A stretch of DNA of 64,000 bases from Candidatus Rokuibacteriota bacterium. GTDB taxonomy: Bacteria; Methylomirabilota; Methylomirabilia; Rokubacteriales; CSP1-6. The position numbers and the translations under genes were made by a program. Of this stretch, positions 27,840 through 36,614 are shown one piece after another (within the stretch, counting starts at the first letter, position 1; each line of letters starts with the position of its first letter). The notes below the pieces were generated by a model. That model saw only the letters and a program-made list of their open reading frames with translations, was not told where the DNA came from and did not search any database. The stretch covers positions 124,001 to 188,000 of the forward strand of contig QHRU01000035.1 of assembly GCA_003220225.1 (NCBI GenBank), read 5' to 3'.

Positions 27840-29649
27840 GCGCGGCTCGCTCGACCACGACGAGGTCCTCGGCCGCGCCTTCGACCGCCGGCTGGCGCGG
27901 CGCCTGTGGGCCGCGGCCCGCGCCCAGCGGCCGCTCCTCTACGGAACGCTGGCCCTGTTCCCCGCGATCGCGCTGGCAGAGCTGGCCCAGCCCTATCTGA
28001 TGAAGGTCGCGATCGACGATCACATTCTCGCGGGGGACTGGCTCGGGCTCTCGGTGACGGCCGCCGCCTACGCGGGCACGCTCGGCGTCCTCTATGCGCT
28101 GCGCAGCCTCGAGGGCTATCTGATGGCGCTCGTCGGCCAGCGCGTCACCCACGACCTCCGCGAGGCGCTCTTCGGCCACCTCCTGCGCCTGGAGGCCGGG
28201 TTCTACGACCGCAATCCCGTCGGGCGCCTGATGACTCGCGTGCTCAACGACGTCGAGGCCGTCAGCGAGGCGTTCACGAGCGGCCTGCTGGCCATCGCGG
28301 CTGACGTCATCACGCTGGCCGGCGTCGTGGCCGTGATGCTCTGGATGGACTGGCGGCTGGCGCTGGTGACGTTCGCCATCGTGCCCCTGCTGGCGGCCGT
28401 GGCCGCGTACTTCCGCATCCGCGCGCGCGACGCCTACCGCGAGGCGCGGCGGCGCCTCGCGACCTTGAACGCGTTCCTTCAAGAATCACTTCAAGGCGTC
28501 ACCGTCGTCCAGCTCTTCGCGCGCGAGCGCCACGAGCACGCCATCTTCCGGCGGCTCAACGACGACTATCGCCGGGCGCTCTTCAATTCCACCGTCTTCG
28601 AGGCCTCGCTCTACTCCTCGGTGGAGGCGCTCGGCGCAGTCGCGCTGGCCCTGCTGATCTGGTACGGCGGCGGCCAGATCGGCGCGGGCGCGCTCACGTT
28701 CGGGGCGCTCGTCGCCTTCATCCAGTACACCAACCGCTTCTTCCTGCCCATCCGCGACCTCGGGGCCAAGTACACGGTGATGCAGTCGGCCATGGCGTCG
28801 GCGGAGAGGATCTTCGGGCTGCTGGATCGCGAGCCGACGATCGTGGCTCCGGAGGCCCGGTCTGTCGTCCCGGAGCCGCGGTCTTCCGTTCCGGCCATCG
28901 AGTTCCAGAGCGTCTGGTTCGCGTACGACGGCGATGCGTACGTCCTCCGCGACTGCACGTTCCGCGTGGCGGCCGGCGAGCACGTCGGCCTCGTCGGCGC
29001 GACGGGCGAGGGCAAGTCCACGTGCGCGCGCCTGCTCATCCGCGCCTACGACGTCACGCGCGGCCGCGTGCTGGTGGATGGCGTGGACGTGCGCGACTGG
29101 GATCTCGAGCGCCTGCGGCGGCGCGTGGGCACCGTGTTCCAGGACACGGTGCTCTTCACCGGTACCGTCGCCGACAACGTCACCCTCGGCGCGCCCGTCG
29201 AGCCCGACGCGCTCGGCCACGCGCTCGAGGCGGCGCGCGCGCGCGACTTCGTGGACGCGCTGCCGCGACGACGCGACGAGCCGCTGGGCGAGCGCGGCGC
29301 GAATCTCTCGCACGGCCAGCGTCAGCTGCTGGCCATCGCGCGGGCGCTCGTGTACAATCCCGCAATCCTCGTTCTCGACGAAGCGACCTCGAGCGTCGAT
29401 CCGGAATCGGAATGGAGAATCCGCGAGGCCATGCAGCGACTCCTGACCGGCCGCACCAGCATCACGATCGCCCACCGGCTGTCGACGGTTCAGCACGCCG
29501 ACCGCATCCTCGTCCTGCATCGCGGGCGCGTGCACGAGGAGGGGACGCACGCGGCGCTCGTGCGCGGCGGCGGGCTCTACGCGCGGCTCTGGGAGCTGGG
29601 CCTCGCGGCGCCGGACGGAACGGGGAGCAACGCAGCGCCGGCGCGCTGA
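27832..29649 (+). CDS. ABC exporter half-transporter, consensus Walker B, altered signature
   Basis: GATGEGKST, LSHGQRQLLAIARAL, ILVLDEATSSVDPESE, IAHRLSTV. Confidence 0.9.
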   Translation: MPERGSLDHDEVLGRAFDRRLARRLWAAARAQRPLLYGTLALFPAIALAELAQPYLMKVAIDDHILAGDWLGLSVTAAAYAGTLGVLYALRSLEGYLMALVGQRVTHDLREALFGHLLRLEAGFYDRNPVGRLMTRVLNDVEAVSEAFTSGLLAIAADVITLAGVVAVMLWMDWRLALVTFAIVPLLAAVAAYFRIRARDAYREARRRLATLNAFLQESLQGVTVVQLFARERHEHAIFRRLNDDYRRALFNSTVFEASLYSSVEALGAVALALLIWYGGGQIGAGALTFGALVAFIQYTNRFFLPIRDLGAKYTVMQSAMASAERIFGLLDREPTIVAPEARSVVPEPRSSVPAIEFQSVWFAYDGDAYVLRDCTFRVAAGEHVGLVGATGEGKSTCARLLIRAYDVTRGRVLVDGVDVRDWDLERLRRRVGTVFQDTVLFTGTVADNVTLGAPVEPDALGHALEAARARDFVDALPRRRDEPLGERGANLSHGQRQLLAIARALVYNPAILVLDEATSSVDPESEWRIREAMQRLLTGRTSITIAHRLSTVQHADRILVLHRGRVHEEGTHAALVRGGGLYARLWELGLAAPDGTGSNAAPAR

Positions 29650-29942
29650 CGTTCCGGCGCGCGGTCTATCGGTTCGTGCGCCGGGTGCCGCGCGGCTTCG
29701 TGGTCACGTACGGACAGGTCGCGGCGATGGTCGGGGCGCCGCGCTCGGCGCGCGCGGTCGGGGGCGCGATGCGACACTGCCCCGACGACGTGCCGTGGCA
29801 TCGCGTGGTCAACGCGCAGGGCCGGATCAGCCGCCGCCGGCCGGAGGCGGGGATGCTCACGCAGCGCATCCGGCTCGAGCAGGAGGGCGTCGCGCTGCGG
29901 CGCGGGCGCGTGCGGCTCGACCGGTACCGCTGGGAAGGATAG
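29646..29942 (+). CDS. alkyltransferase-like (ATL) DNA base-flipping protein
   Basis: [53 protein letters not shown] replaces PCHR of MGMT. CTG start overlapping the upstream TGA. Confidence 0.82.
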   Translation: MTFRRAVYRFVRRVPRGFVVTYGQVAAMVGAPRSARAVGGAMRHCPDDVPWHRVVNAQGRISRRRPEAGMLTQRIRLEQEGVALRRGRVRLDRYRWEG

Positions 29943-29952
29943 GAGCGAGGCG

Positions 29953-30972
29953 ATGCGACTGGCCCTGAGCCTGAACTACTCGGGCGCGAACCTCGCCCTC
30001 GACGTCGACCGTGTCCTCGAGGCCGAGCGGCTGGGGTACGACTCCATCTGGACGGCCGAGGCCTACGGCTCGGACGCCGTGTCGCCGGCGGCGTGGGTGG
30101 CCGCGCGCACGATGCGCGTCCACGTGGGCACCGGCATCATGCAGATCCCCGCGCGGACGCCGGCGATGACGGCCATGACCGCGATGACGCTCGACGCGCT
30201 CTCCGGTGGCCGCTTCCGGCTCGGCCTCGGGGTCTCGGGGCCGCAGGTGGTCGAGGGCTGGCATGGCCAGCCGTTCGGCAAGCCACTCGTCAAGACGCGC
30301 GAGTACGTCGAGATCGTGCGCGCGATCCTCCGGCGGGAGAAGCCGCTCGAGTTCCGCGGCGAGTACTACCAGATCCCGTACGCGGGACCGAACGCCACCG
30401 GCCTCGGCAAGCCGCTGAAGTCCATCCTGCACGGCCGCGCCTCGCTGCCGATCTACCTGGCTGCGGTCGGGCCCAAGAACGTCGCGCTCGCCGCCGAGAT
30501 CGCCGACGGCTGGATCCCGGTGTTCTTCTCGGCGCGCCGCAGCCGGATGTTCCGCGAGTGGCTCGACGAGGGCTTCAAGGCCGGCGGCCGCTCGCCGCAG
30601 GGATTCGACGTCATGCCGATGGTCGCGGTCGTCGCCGGCCCCGACGTCGCGGCGTGCCGCGCCGTCGTCAAGCCGCGCCTCGCGCTCTACGTCGGCGGCA
30701 TGGGCGCGCGCGGGCGGAACTTCTACAACGACATCGCGCGTCGCTACGGCTACGAGGACGCGGCGAAGACCATCCAGGACCACTACCTGGCGGGCCGGAA
30801 GGCGGAGGCGGAGGCGGCGGTGCCGGACGCGCTGGTGGACGAGGTGGCGCTCTGCGGGCCGAAGGAGCGCATCCGCGAGCAGCTCGCCGAGTGGAAGGGA
30901 TCGGGCGTGACGACGCTGCTGGTCACCGGGGACGCGGTCGCCGTCCGCACGCTGGCCGAGCTGGCGCTCTAG
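29953..30972 (+). CDS. LLM-class (F420-dependent-type) oxidoreductase
   Basis: [63 protein letters not shown]. Confidence 0.85.
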   Translation: MRLALSLNYSGANLALDVDRVLEAERLGYDSIWTAEAYGSDAVSPAAWVAARTMRVHVGTGIMQIPARTPAMTAMTAMTLDALSGGRFRLGLGVSGPQVVEGWHGQPFGKPLVKTREYVEIVRAILRREKPLEFRGEYYQIPYAGPNATGLGKPLKSILHGRASLPIYLAAVGPKNVALAAEIADGWIPVFFSARRSRMFREWLDEGFKAGGRSPQGFDVMPMVAVVAGPDVAACRAVVKPRLALYVGGMGARGRNFYNDIARRYGYEDAAKTIQDHYLAGRKAEAEAAVPDALVDEVALCGPKERIREQLAEWKGSGVTTLLVTGDAVAVRTLAELAL

Positions 30973-30989
30973 AGACGCGGGGGAACGCG

Positions 30990-31751
30990 ATGAGACTACG
31001 AGACAAGGTCGCGATCGTGACGGGCGCGGGGTCGGGGATCGGCGCGGCGGCGGCGGTGGCGATGGCCGCGGAGGGTGCGCGCGTGCTCGTGGCGGACATC
31101 AACGAGGCCGGCGCGAAGGCGACCGTGCAGAGGATCGAAGGCGCGCGCGGCCAGGCCATCGCGCTGACCGCCGACGTCACGCGCGCCGCCGACAACCAGG
31201 CGCTGGTCGAGCGCGCGACGGCGGCGTGGGGCCGGCTCGACGTCTTCTTCGCCAACGCCGGCGTCCCGCAGTGGAAGACGGACGTCGAGGAGGTCGACGA
31301 GAAGACCTTCGACACGATCTTCGACGTCAACGTGAAGGGCGTGTACCTCGGCGCGAAGTACGCGCTGCCCGTGATGAAGCGCGCCGGGCGCGGCGTCTTC
31401 CTGATCACCGCGTCGACGGCGGCCATCCGCCCGCGCCCGGGCGGGCAGATCTACGCCGCGTCGAAGGGCGCCGTGGTCACGCTGGCCAAGGCGCTGGCCC
31501 TCGAGGCGGCGCCGCACGGCGTGCGCGTGGTGGCCATCGCGCCCGTGGCCACGCACACGCCGATGCTGCCGACCTTCATGGGCAAGCAGCAGGTGGACGC
31601 CGAGGGGCTGGCGCGCTACGAGCAGACGGTGCCGCTCGGCCGGCTCAACCAGCCGGAGGACATCGCGCACGCCGCGGTCTTCCTCGCCTCCGACGAGGCC
31701 GCCATGATCACGGGCAGTGTGCTCGAAGTCGACGGGGGGCGCTGCATCTGA
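30990..31751 (+). CDS. short-chain dehydrogenase/reductase
   Basis: VAIVTGAGSGIGAAAAVAMAAEGARV, FFANAGV, YAASKGAVVTLAKALALEAAPHGVRV. Confidence 0.92.
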   Translation: MRLRDKVAIVTGAGSGIGAAAAVAMAAEGARVLVADINEAGAKATVQRIEGARGQAIALTADVTRAADNQALVERATAAWGRLDVFFANAGVPQWKTDVEEVDEKTFDTIFDVNVKGVYLGAKYALPVMKRAGRGVFLITASTAAIRPRPGGQIYAASKGAVVTLAKALALEAAPHGVRVVAIAPVATHTPMLPTFMGKQQVDAEGLARYEQTVPLGRLNQPEDIAHAAVFLASDEAAMITGSVLEVDGGRCI

Positions 31752-31872
31752 GCCTCGTGATACTTCCGTCCTTCTTATGTGCCGTCGGGGCGCCTTCGCA
31801 GGGCGACCCACGCAGGCTCGCCTCGCCCTCGGCTGCGGCTCGCACCACGGCCCGACGGTCGGCGAAACCCCG

Positions 31873-32811
31873 GTGAGAGTCATTCCTCTCGCCGCCGAGT
31901 CGCTCGGGGTCCGCTCGATGGCCACCTACGTCGAGGCGGGGGACCTCGGGATCCTCATCGATCCCGGCGCGACCCTCGCGCCGGCGCGCTGGGGGCTGCC
32001 CCCGGCCGACGCGGAGTGGCAGGCGCTGCGGCGCGCCAACGATCGCATCTCCGCGTACGCCGCGCGCGCCCGCCTCATCTTCGTCAGCCACTACCACGAC
32101 GATCACTTCCGCAGCGATCCCGTCACCTACGCGGGCCACACCGTCCTCGCGAAGGACCCGCGGCGCATGATCGCCGGGGCCCAGGCGCGCCGGGGCCTCG
32201 CGCTGTGGAAGGCGCTGGAGGGCCAGGCGACCGTAGAGTCGGCGGATGGCTGGCGGCGGCGCGACGGCGCCGTCGAGCTGTCCGTGTCGCCGCCGCTGCC
32301 CCACGGCGTCGACGGCACATCGCTCGGTCACGTGGTGGGCCTGGCCGTGTGCGATCTGGTGCAGCGCGAGCGCTTCGTGTTCGCCTCCGACGTGCAGGGA
32401 CCGCTCTCCTCGGTGGCGGCGGCGTGGCTCATCCAGCAGCGGCCGACGCTCCTCTATCTCTCGGGGCCGCCGTCCTACGTCGAGCGCGAGCTGCCGGCGG
32501 GGGCGGTGCAGCGCGGCGTCGACAATCTCCGGCGCGTGCTCGACGCGACGGGCTGCCGCGCGATCATGGACCACCACGCGCTGCGCGACCCCGGCTTCGC
32601 CGCGCGCTTCGAGCCGCTCTGGAGCACCGGGCGTGTGGTGACCGCGGCCGCGCACCTCGGGCTGCCGGCGGTGCCGCTCGAGGCGCAGCGCCGCGCGCTG
32701 TGGAGCGACGCGCGCAAGCCGCCGGCGCCCGTGCGGCGGACGGTCGAGACGGGCGATGCTATCATGACTCGCTCGAAACGCACTTTCGCCAGAAGGGGGA
32801 ACGCTCAGTGA
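31873..32811 (+). CDS. metallo-beta-lactamase-fold hydrolase
   Basis: VEAGDLGILIDPG, LIFVSHYHDDHF, FVFASDVQGPL, YLSGPPSYVE. Confidence 0.8.
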   Translation: MRVIPLAAESLGVRSMATYVEAGDLGILIDPGATLAPARWGLPPADAEWQALRRANDRISAYAARARLIFVSHYHDDHFRSDPVTYAGHTVLAKDPRRMIAGAQARRGLALWKALEGQATVESADGWRRRDGAVELSVSPPLPHGVDGTSLGHVVGLAVCDLVQRERFVFASDVQGPLSSVAAAWLIQQRPTLLYLSGPPSYVERELPAGAVQRGVDNLRRVLDATGCRAIMDHHALRDPGFAARFEPLWSTGRVVTAAAHLGLPAVPLEAQRRALWSDARKPPAPVRRTVETGDAIMTRSKRTFARRGNAQ

Positions 32812-33272
32812 CGGATCAAAAGACGCTCAACGTGGGCGACCAGGCGCCGGCCTTCACGCTGAAGACCATCGGCATGAAGGACGTGAGCCTGGGCGACTAC
32901 AAGGGAAAGAACGTCGTCCTGCTGTTCTATCCGCTGGACTGGACGCCGGGCTGAAGCAAGTGCATGCCGGCCTTCGACAAGCGCATCGGCGACTTCGACA
33001 AGGCCAATACCCAGGTGCTGGGTATCTCCACCGACAGCCCCTTCAGCCACGACAACTGGGCGAAGTCCGTCGGCATCAGCCACTACCCGCTGCTGTCCGA
33101 CATGCAGCGCAGCGTGGCGAAGGACTACGGCATCCACATGGCCGAGATGAACATCAACAGCCGGGCGACCTTCATCGTCGACAGGACCGGCAAGGTCCGC
33201 TTCGCCGAGAAGTACGGCAAGGGTGAGCTGCCAGATCCAGACAAAATTCTGGCCGAGGTCAAGAAGCTGTAA
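32808..33272 (+). CDS. peroxiredoxin, candidate selenoprotein (Sec at peroxidatic position, TGA 32952-32954)
   Basis: GTG 32808; LNVGDQAPAFTLKTIGMKDVSLGDYKGKNVVLLFYPLDWTPG-U-SKCMPAFDKRIGDFDKANTQVLGISTDSPFSHDNWAKSVGISHYPLLSD...; the TGA is exactly at the Cys of YPxDxTPxC and frame is conserved on both sides. Confidence 0.87.
32966..32990 (+). promoter_or_regulatory. candidate bacterial SECIS hairpin
   Basis: GCCG-GC-CTT-[CGAC]-AAG-(c)-GC-(at)-CGGC: loop 32975-32978 CGAC with G at position 2, 20 nt after UGA. Confidence 0.65.
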
Positions 33273-33282
33273 CCGCCGGCGC

Positions 33283-34248
33283 CTATGAAGATTGGGGGGG
33301 TCGAGGCGACCCCCCCAATTCCCCCCCGGCTCGCGTCCCGCCCGACGACCGTCGCGTCGCTCCACCCGTCGTCAGCGCGACCCCGCCCAACACCAGAGTC
33401 ACACCGGCCACCTGCCAGGGGCCGATCGGCTCGCCGAGCAGCACCGCCGCCAGCGCCATCCCCACCAGCGGAGTGACGTTCAGGAAGATCGCCGCGCGGC
33501 TCGGTCCCACGCGCTCGACCGCCGCGTACCACCAGAGGTGCGCGATGGCGCCGAGGATCGCGTGGTAGACGAGCACGACCCATGCGACCGGTGAGGCCAG
33601 CCGCGGCCGCGGCATGAACGGCAGCGTGACGATCGCGAGCGGCACGAGCACGAGCGTGCCGCACACGTAGGCGCCCGTCGTCGCCAGCGACGGCGGCACC
33701 GTCGCGATCAGGCGCTTGCCGTAGACCGTGTACACCGTCCACGCGGTGAGCCCCAGCAACGTGAGGAAGTCGCCGAGGCGCCACTCCGAGGGCGCCAGCT
33801 CGGCCAGCTGCCCCTCGGTGACGACGAGCAGCACGCCGAGCATCGAGAGCGCGACGCCGGCCTGCTGCAGGCGCCGCAGCCGCTCGCCGAGATAGAGACG
33901 CGCGCCCAGCGCGATCATCACCGGCGAGGCGGCCTGCAGGATGGCCGCGTTCGCCGCCGTCGTCGTGTAGATGCCCCAGTAGGCGATGTGCATCGACAGC
34001 CCGACGCCGGCCACGCCCAGCACGACGAAGGCGCGCAGCGTCTCGGGCGTGGGCGCCCGCACGGCGTCGGCGCTCGAGCGCGCGAGCAGCGCGACCAGGA
34101 AGGTCGAGGCGACGATCGCGCGGGCGGCGGTGAGGAGCGTCGGCGGCAGATCGTCGAGGGCGAGCTTGGAGGTGGCGGGAAACGTGCCCCAGAGCGCCGC
34201 GATCAGCAGCAACGCGAGGTAGGCGCGCGTTTGACTGAGGCGGGGCAC
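33283..34248 (-). CDS. EamA/DMT family transporter
   Basis: Ten hydrophobic segments; LIAALWGTFPATSKLAL, GATRLYLGERL-type motif (ALGARLYLGERLRRLQQAGVALSMLGVLLV). Confidence 0.87.
   Translation of the reverse strand: MPRLSQTRAYLALLLIAALWGTFPATSKLALDDLPPTLLTAARAIVASTFLVALLARSSADAVRAPTPETLRAFVVLGVAGVGLSMHIAYWGIYTTTAANAAILQAASPVMIALGARLYLGERLRRLQQAGVALSMLGVLLVVTEGQLAELAPSEWRLGDFLTLLGLTAWTVYTVYGKRLIATVPPSLATTGAYVCGTLVLVPLAIVTLPFMPRPRLASPVAWVVLVYHAILGAIAHLWWYAAVERVGPSRAAIFLNVTPLVGMALAAVLLGEPIGPWQVAGVTLVLGGVALTTGGATRRSSGGTRAGGELGGSPRPPQSS
33291..33319. terminator. strong inverted repeat between convergent genes
   Basis: ATTGGGGGGG-TCGAGGCGA-CCCCCCCAAT, perfect 10-bp stem; overlaps the 3' end of the EamA gene. 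Confidence 0.5.
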
Positions 34249-34271
34249 CCGCCTATGATAGCCCGCGCGTC

Positions 34272-34742
34272 ATGGCCGACCACGTCATGGAGTCGCGCGT
34301 GTGGCTGGCGCGGCCGCGTCCCGACGTCTTCGCGTTCCTCGCCGATCCCAGCAATCTCGCGCGCGTGATGCCGCCGGCCCTCCGCCTTCGCCTCCTCACG
34401 CCCGGTGTGCGAATGGACGCGGGCGCCGTGCTCGACTTCCGCCTCGCCTGGCTGGGCGTGCCGCTGCGCTGGCGGCTGTTCGTGCGTGAGTGGGATCCGC
34501 CCTATCGCTTCGTGGACGTGCAGGTCAATGGGCCGTATGCGCGCTGGGAGCACCGCCATCGGCTGCTGGAAGAGGGCGGCGGGACCTGGGTCGAGGACCG
34601 CGTGACCTACCGGCTGCCCGCCGGCCCGCTGGGCCGGGCCGCGCACGCGCTGCTGGTGGGCCACCAGCTCCGCGCGGCCTGGGCGTTCCGGCGTGAGCGG
34701 CTGATCGCGCTGCTGACGCCGGTCAGCGCGCCGGCAGGCTGA
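34272..34742 (+). CDS. SRPBCC-superfamily protein
   Basis: ESRVWLARPRPDVFAFLADPSNLARVMPPALRLRLL...DPPYRFVDVQVNGPYARWEHRHRLLEEGGGTWVEDRVTYRLP. Confidence 0.83.
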   Translation: MADHVMESRVWLARPRPDVFAFLADPSNLARVMPPALRLRLLTPGVRMDAGAVLDFRLAWLGVPLRWRLFVREWDPPYRFVDVQVNGPYARWEHRHRLLEEGGGTWVEDRVTYRLPAGPLGRAAHALLVGHQLRAAWAFRRERLIALLTPVSAPAG

Positions 34743-35691
34743 TGCCGAGCCGCTCGAGCCGCGGCCGCACGCGGTCGCCGAGCAGCCCGATGCGGGCCAG
34801 GTTCTGCACCATCGAGGAATGCATGTCCTTGCGGAAATACTTCCGGAATGGCGCGAAGTCGTTGGAGGCGGCGGTCTCACGGCGGTAGCGACGAATCTCA
34901 TCCATCTCAGCCGGGCTGAACCCCATGTCCTGATACGCTTCCGCCGGGAAGAAGCCCGTGAGCGTTTTTTCGAGCGCGAAGCAGGTGTAGTCCTCGAGCT
35001 CGCGCCGCTCGCTCTCCGACGCCTCGGCCACCACGCGCGGCAGCGACAGCATGCCGAAGCCCATGTGCCGCGACTCGTCCTGGAGCACGCGCTTGCACAC
35101 CTCGGCGAGCACCGGGTCCTTGGCGCTCTCGCCCATCATCTTGAAGAGCGCCACCGCGAAGGTCTCCGCCACGAGCTGCAGGGCGATGGTCTTGAGGTAC
35201 CAGCGGCTCTCGGTGAGGATCGAGTCGAAGAGGTCGCGCTCGTTCTGGGGCACGCCGTAGCGGATGCCCACGCGCTCGGTGATGTAGCGGTCGAGCACCT
35301 CGTTGTGGCGGGCCTCGTCCATGACCTGGGTGGCCTGGAAGAACTTGTGGTCGGCGCCCTCGACGACGTCCACGAGCTGGCTGCACGCGAGCATCGCGCC
35401 CTGCTCGCCGTACATGAGGGTCGACAGCCGCCAGGCGGCGATGCGCCGGTTGAGCTCCACGCGCTGCGCTTCGGACAGTCGCTCCCAGAGCGACGAGCCG
35501 TAGATGTCGATCAGCTCGTCGGCGATGACGCGGCCGTCGGCCGGGGCGGGCTCCTTCCAGGGGATGTCCTTCGAGGCGTTCCACTGGTCGCGCTTGGCGT
35601 TCTCGTAGAGCCGGCGGAGGTCCATCTCGGCCGTGCTGTAGTCGTACTCGAACATCGTGGTCATCGTGGTCGGAATCGGCCGCGGCTGCAT
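34723..35691 (-). CDS. ferritin-like (diiron) domain protein
   Basis: MYGEQGAMLACSQLVD, FFQATQVMDEARHNEVLDRYI, VCKRVLQDESRHMGFGML: repeated E...ExxH pattern. ATG 35691 preferred (GGAGG 5-6 nt upstream) over 35745. Confidence 0.72.
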   Translation of the reverse strand: MQPRPIPTTMTTMFEYDYSTAEMDLRRLYENAKRDQWNASKDIPWKEPAPADGRVIADELIDIYGSSLWERLSEAQRVELNRRIAAWRLSTLMYGEQGAMLACSQLVDVVEGADHKFFQATQVMDEARHNEVLDRYITERVGIRYGVPQNERDLFDSILTESRWYLKTIALQLVAETFAVALFKMMGESAKDPVLAEVCKRVLQDESRHMGFGMLSLPRVVAEASESERRELEDYTCFALEKTLTGFFPAEAYQDMGFSPAEMDEIRRYRRETAASNDFAPFRKYFRKDMHSSMVQNLARIGLLGDRVRPRLERLGISLPAR

Positions 35692-35792
35692 ACGCGCCTC
35701 CAGGGGAAACCGATGAGTTTCTGAAGGGAACTGGTCGGTTCCCATTATGCCGCGCCGGGTCCTGCCGGCGCAAGGTGATAGGCTGGGACCGG

Positions 35793-36614
35793 ATGCGCCT
35801 GACGGTGTGCGAGCTTGCTGATGAAACCAAGCGCAGAGGTCACGCCTGGGCGGAACTGACTCGCCATCTCGACGCCTCCCCGACCGATATCCTGGTCCTC
35901 CCCGAAATGCCCTTCGTCGAGTGGACCGCCTTCACGAGCCGAACGTTCGATCCGAAGGTGTGGCAGCAAGCCCTCATCGACCACGACGCGATGGTCTCGC
36001 GCTTCAGCGAGCTCCGGGCAGAGGTCGTGCTCGCGTCCAGGCCCGTCGAGGATGCGGGTCGGCGGCTCAATCAAGGCTTCGCGTGGACGCGGGCGAACGG
36101 CTATCAGAGCAGTCGGAGCAAGGTGTACCTCCCCGATGGGCCCGACGGCTGGGAGGCGACGTGGTTCGATCGGGGAAGCCTCGAGACCTCTCCGCTGACC
36201 TGGAACGACGTACGGGTGGGTTTCCAGCTGTGCACCGAGATGCTGTTCACCGACCTCTCGTGGAGGATCGGGCGTGCCGACGCGCACATCATCGCCGCCC
36301 CGCGAGCCACCGGTGGACACCGCCGCTGGCGGCTCGCGGCGTCACTCATGGCCATCGTGTCGGGTTGCTTCGTCGCCTCGGCCAATCGCCGTTCCTACGC
36401 GCGAGATGACTTCGTGGGACAGAGCTGGATCGTCTCCCCCGAAGGCGACATCCTCGCCGAGACGACCGCGGAGGCGCCGATCGTCAGCGTTGACATCGAT
36501 GTCCGAGAGGCCACCTCTGCCAAGCGGACGTACCCGCGGAATCTCGCTCTGGGGGGTGACGGGTCGAAGCTCGGGGATGGCTTCACGCCGAGACACGACT
36601 GGCGCGGCCGGTGA
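35793..36614 (+). CDS. carbon-nitrogen hydrolase (nitrilase superfamily)
   Basis: DILVLPEMPFVEW, SRSKVYLPDGPDGWEATWFDRG, VGFQLCTEMLFTDLSWRIGRADAHIIAAPRA. Confidence 0.83.
   Translation: MRLTVCELADETKRRGHAWAELTRHLDASPTDILVLPEMPFVEWTAFTSRTFDPKVWQQALIDHDAMVSRFSELRAEVVLASRPVEDAGRRLNQGFAWTRANGYQSSRSKVYLPDGPDGWEATWFDRGSLETSPLTWNDVRVGFQLCTEMLFTDLSWRIGRADAHIIAAPRATGGHRRWRLAASLMAIVSGCFVASANRRSYARDDFVGQSWIVSPEGDILAETTAEAPIVSVDIDVREATSAKRTYPRNLALGGDGSKLGDGFTPRHDWRGR

Noticed and set aside
31752-31872. Possible extra gene or repeat remnant between the SDR and MBL genes
   Set aside because: Only a short imperfect inverted repeat (CCGTCGGG/CCCGACGG); no coding support.
32964-33272. Independent 102-aa peroxiredoxin starting at ATG 32964
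   Set aside because: Would lack the N-terminal thioredoxin-fold strands and the catalytic residue, which are present in the same frame directly upstream of the TGA.
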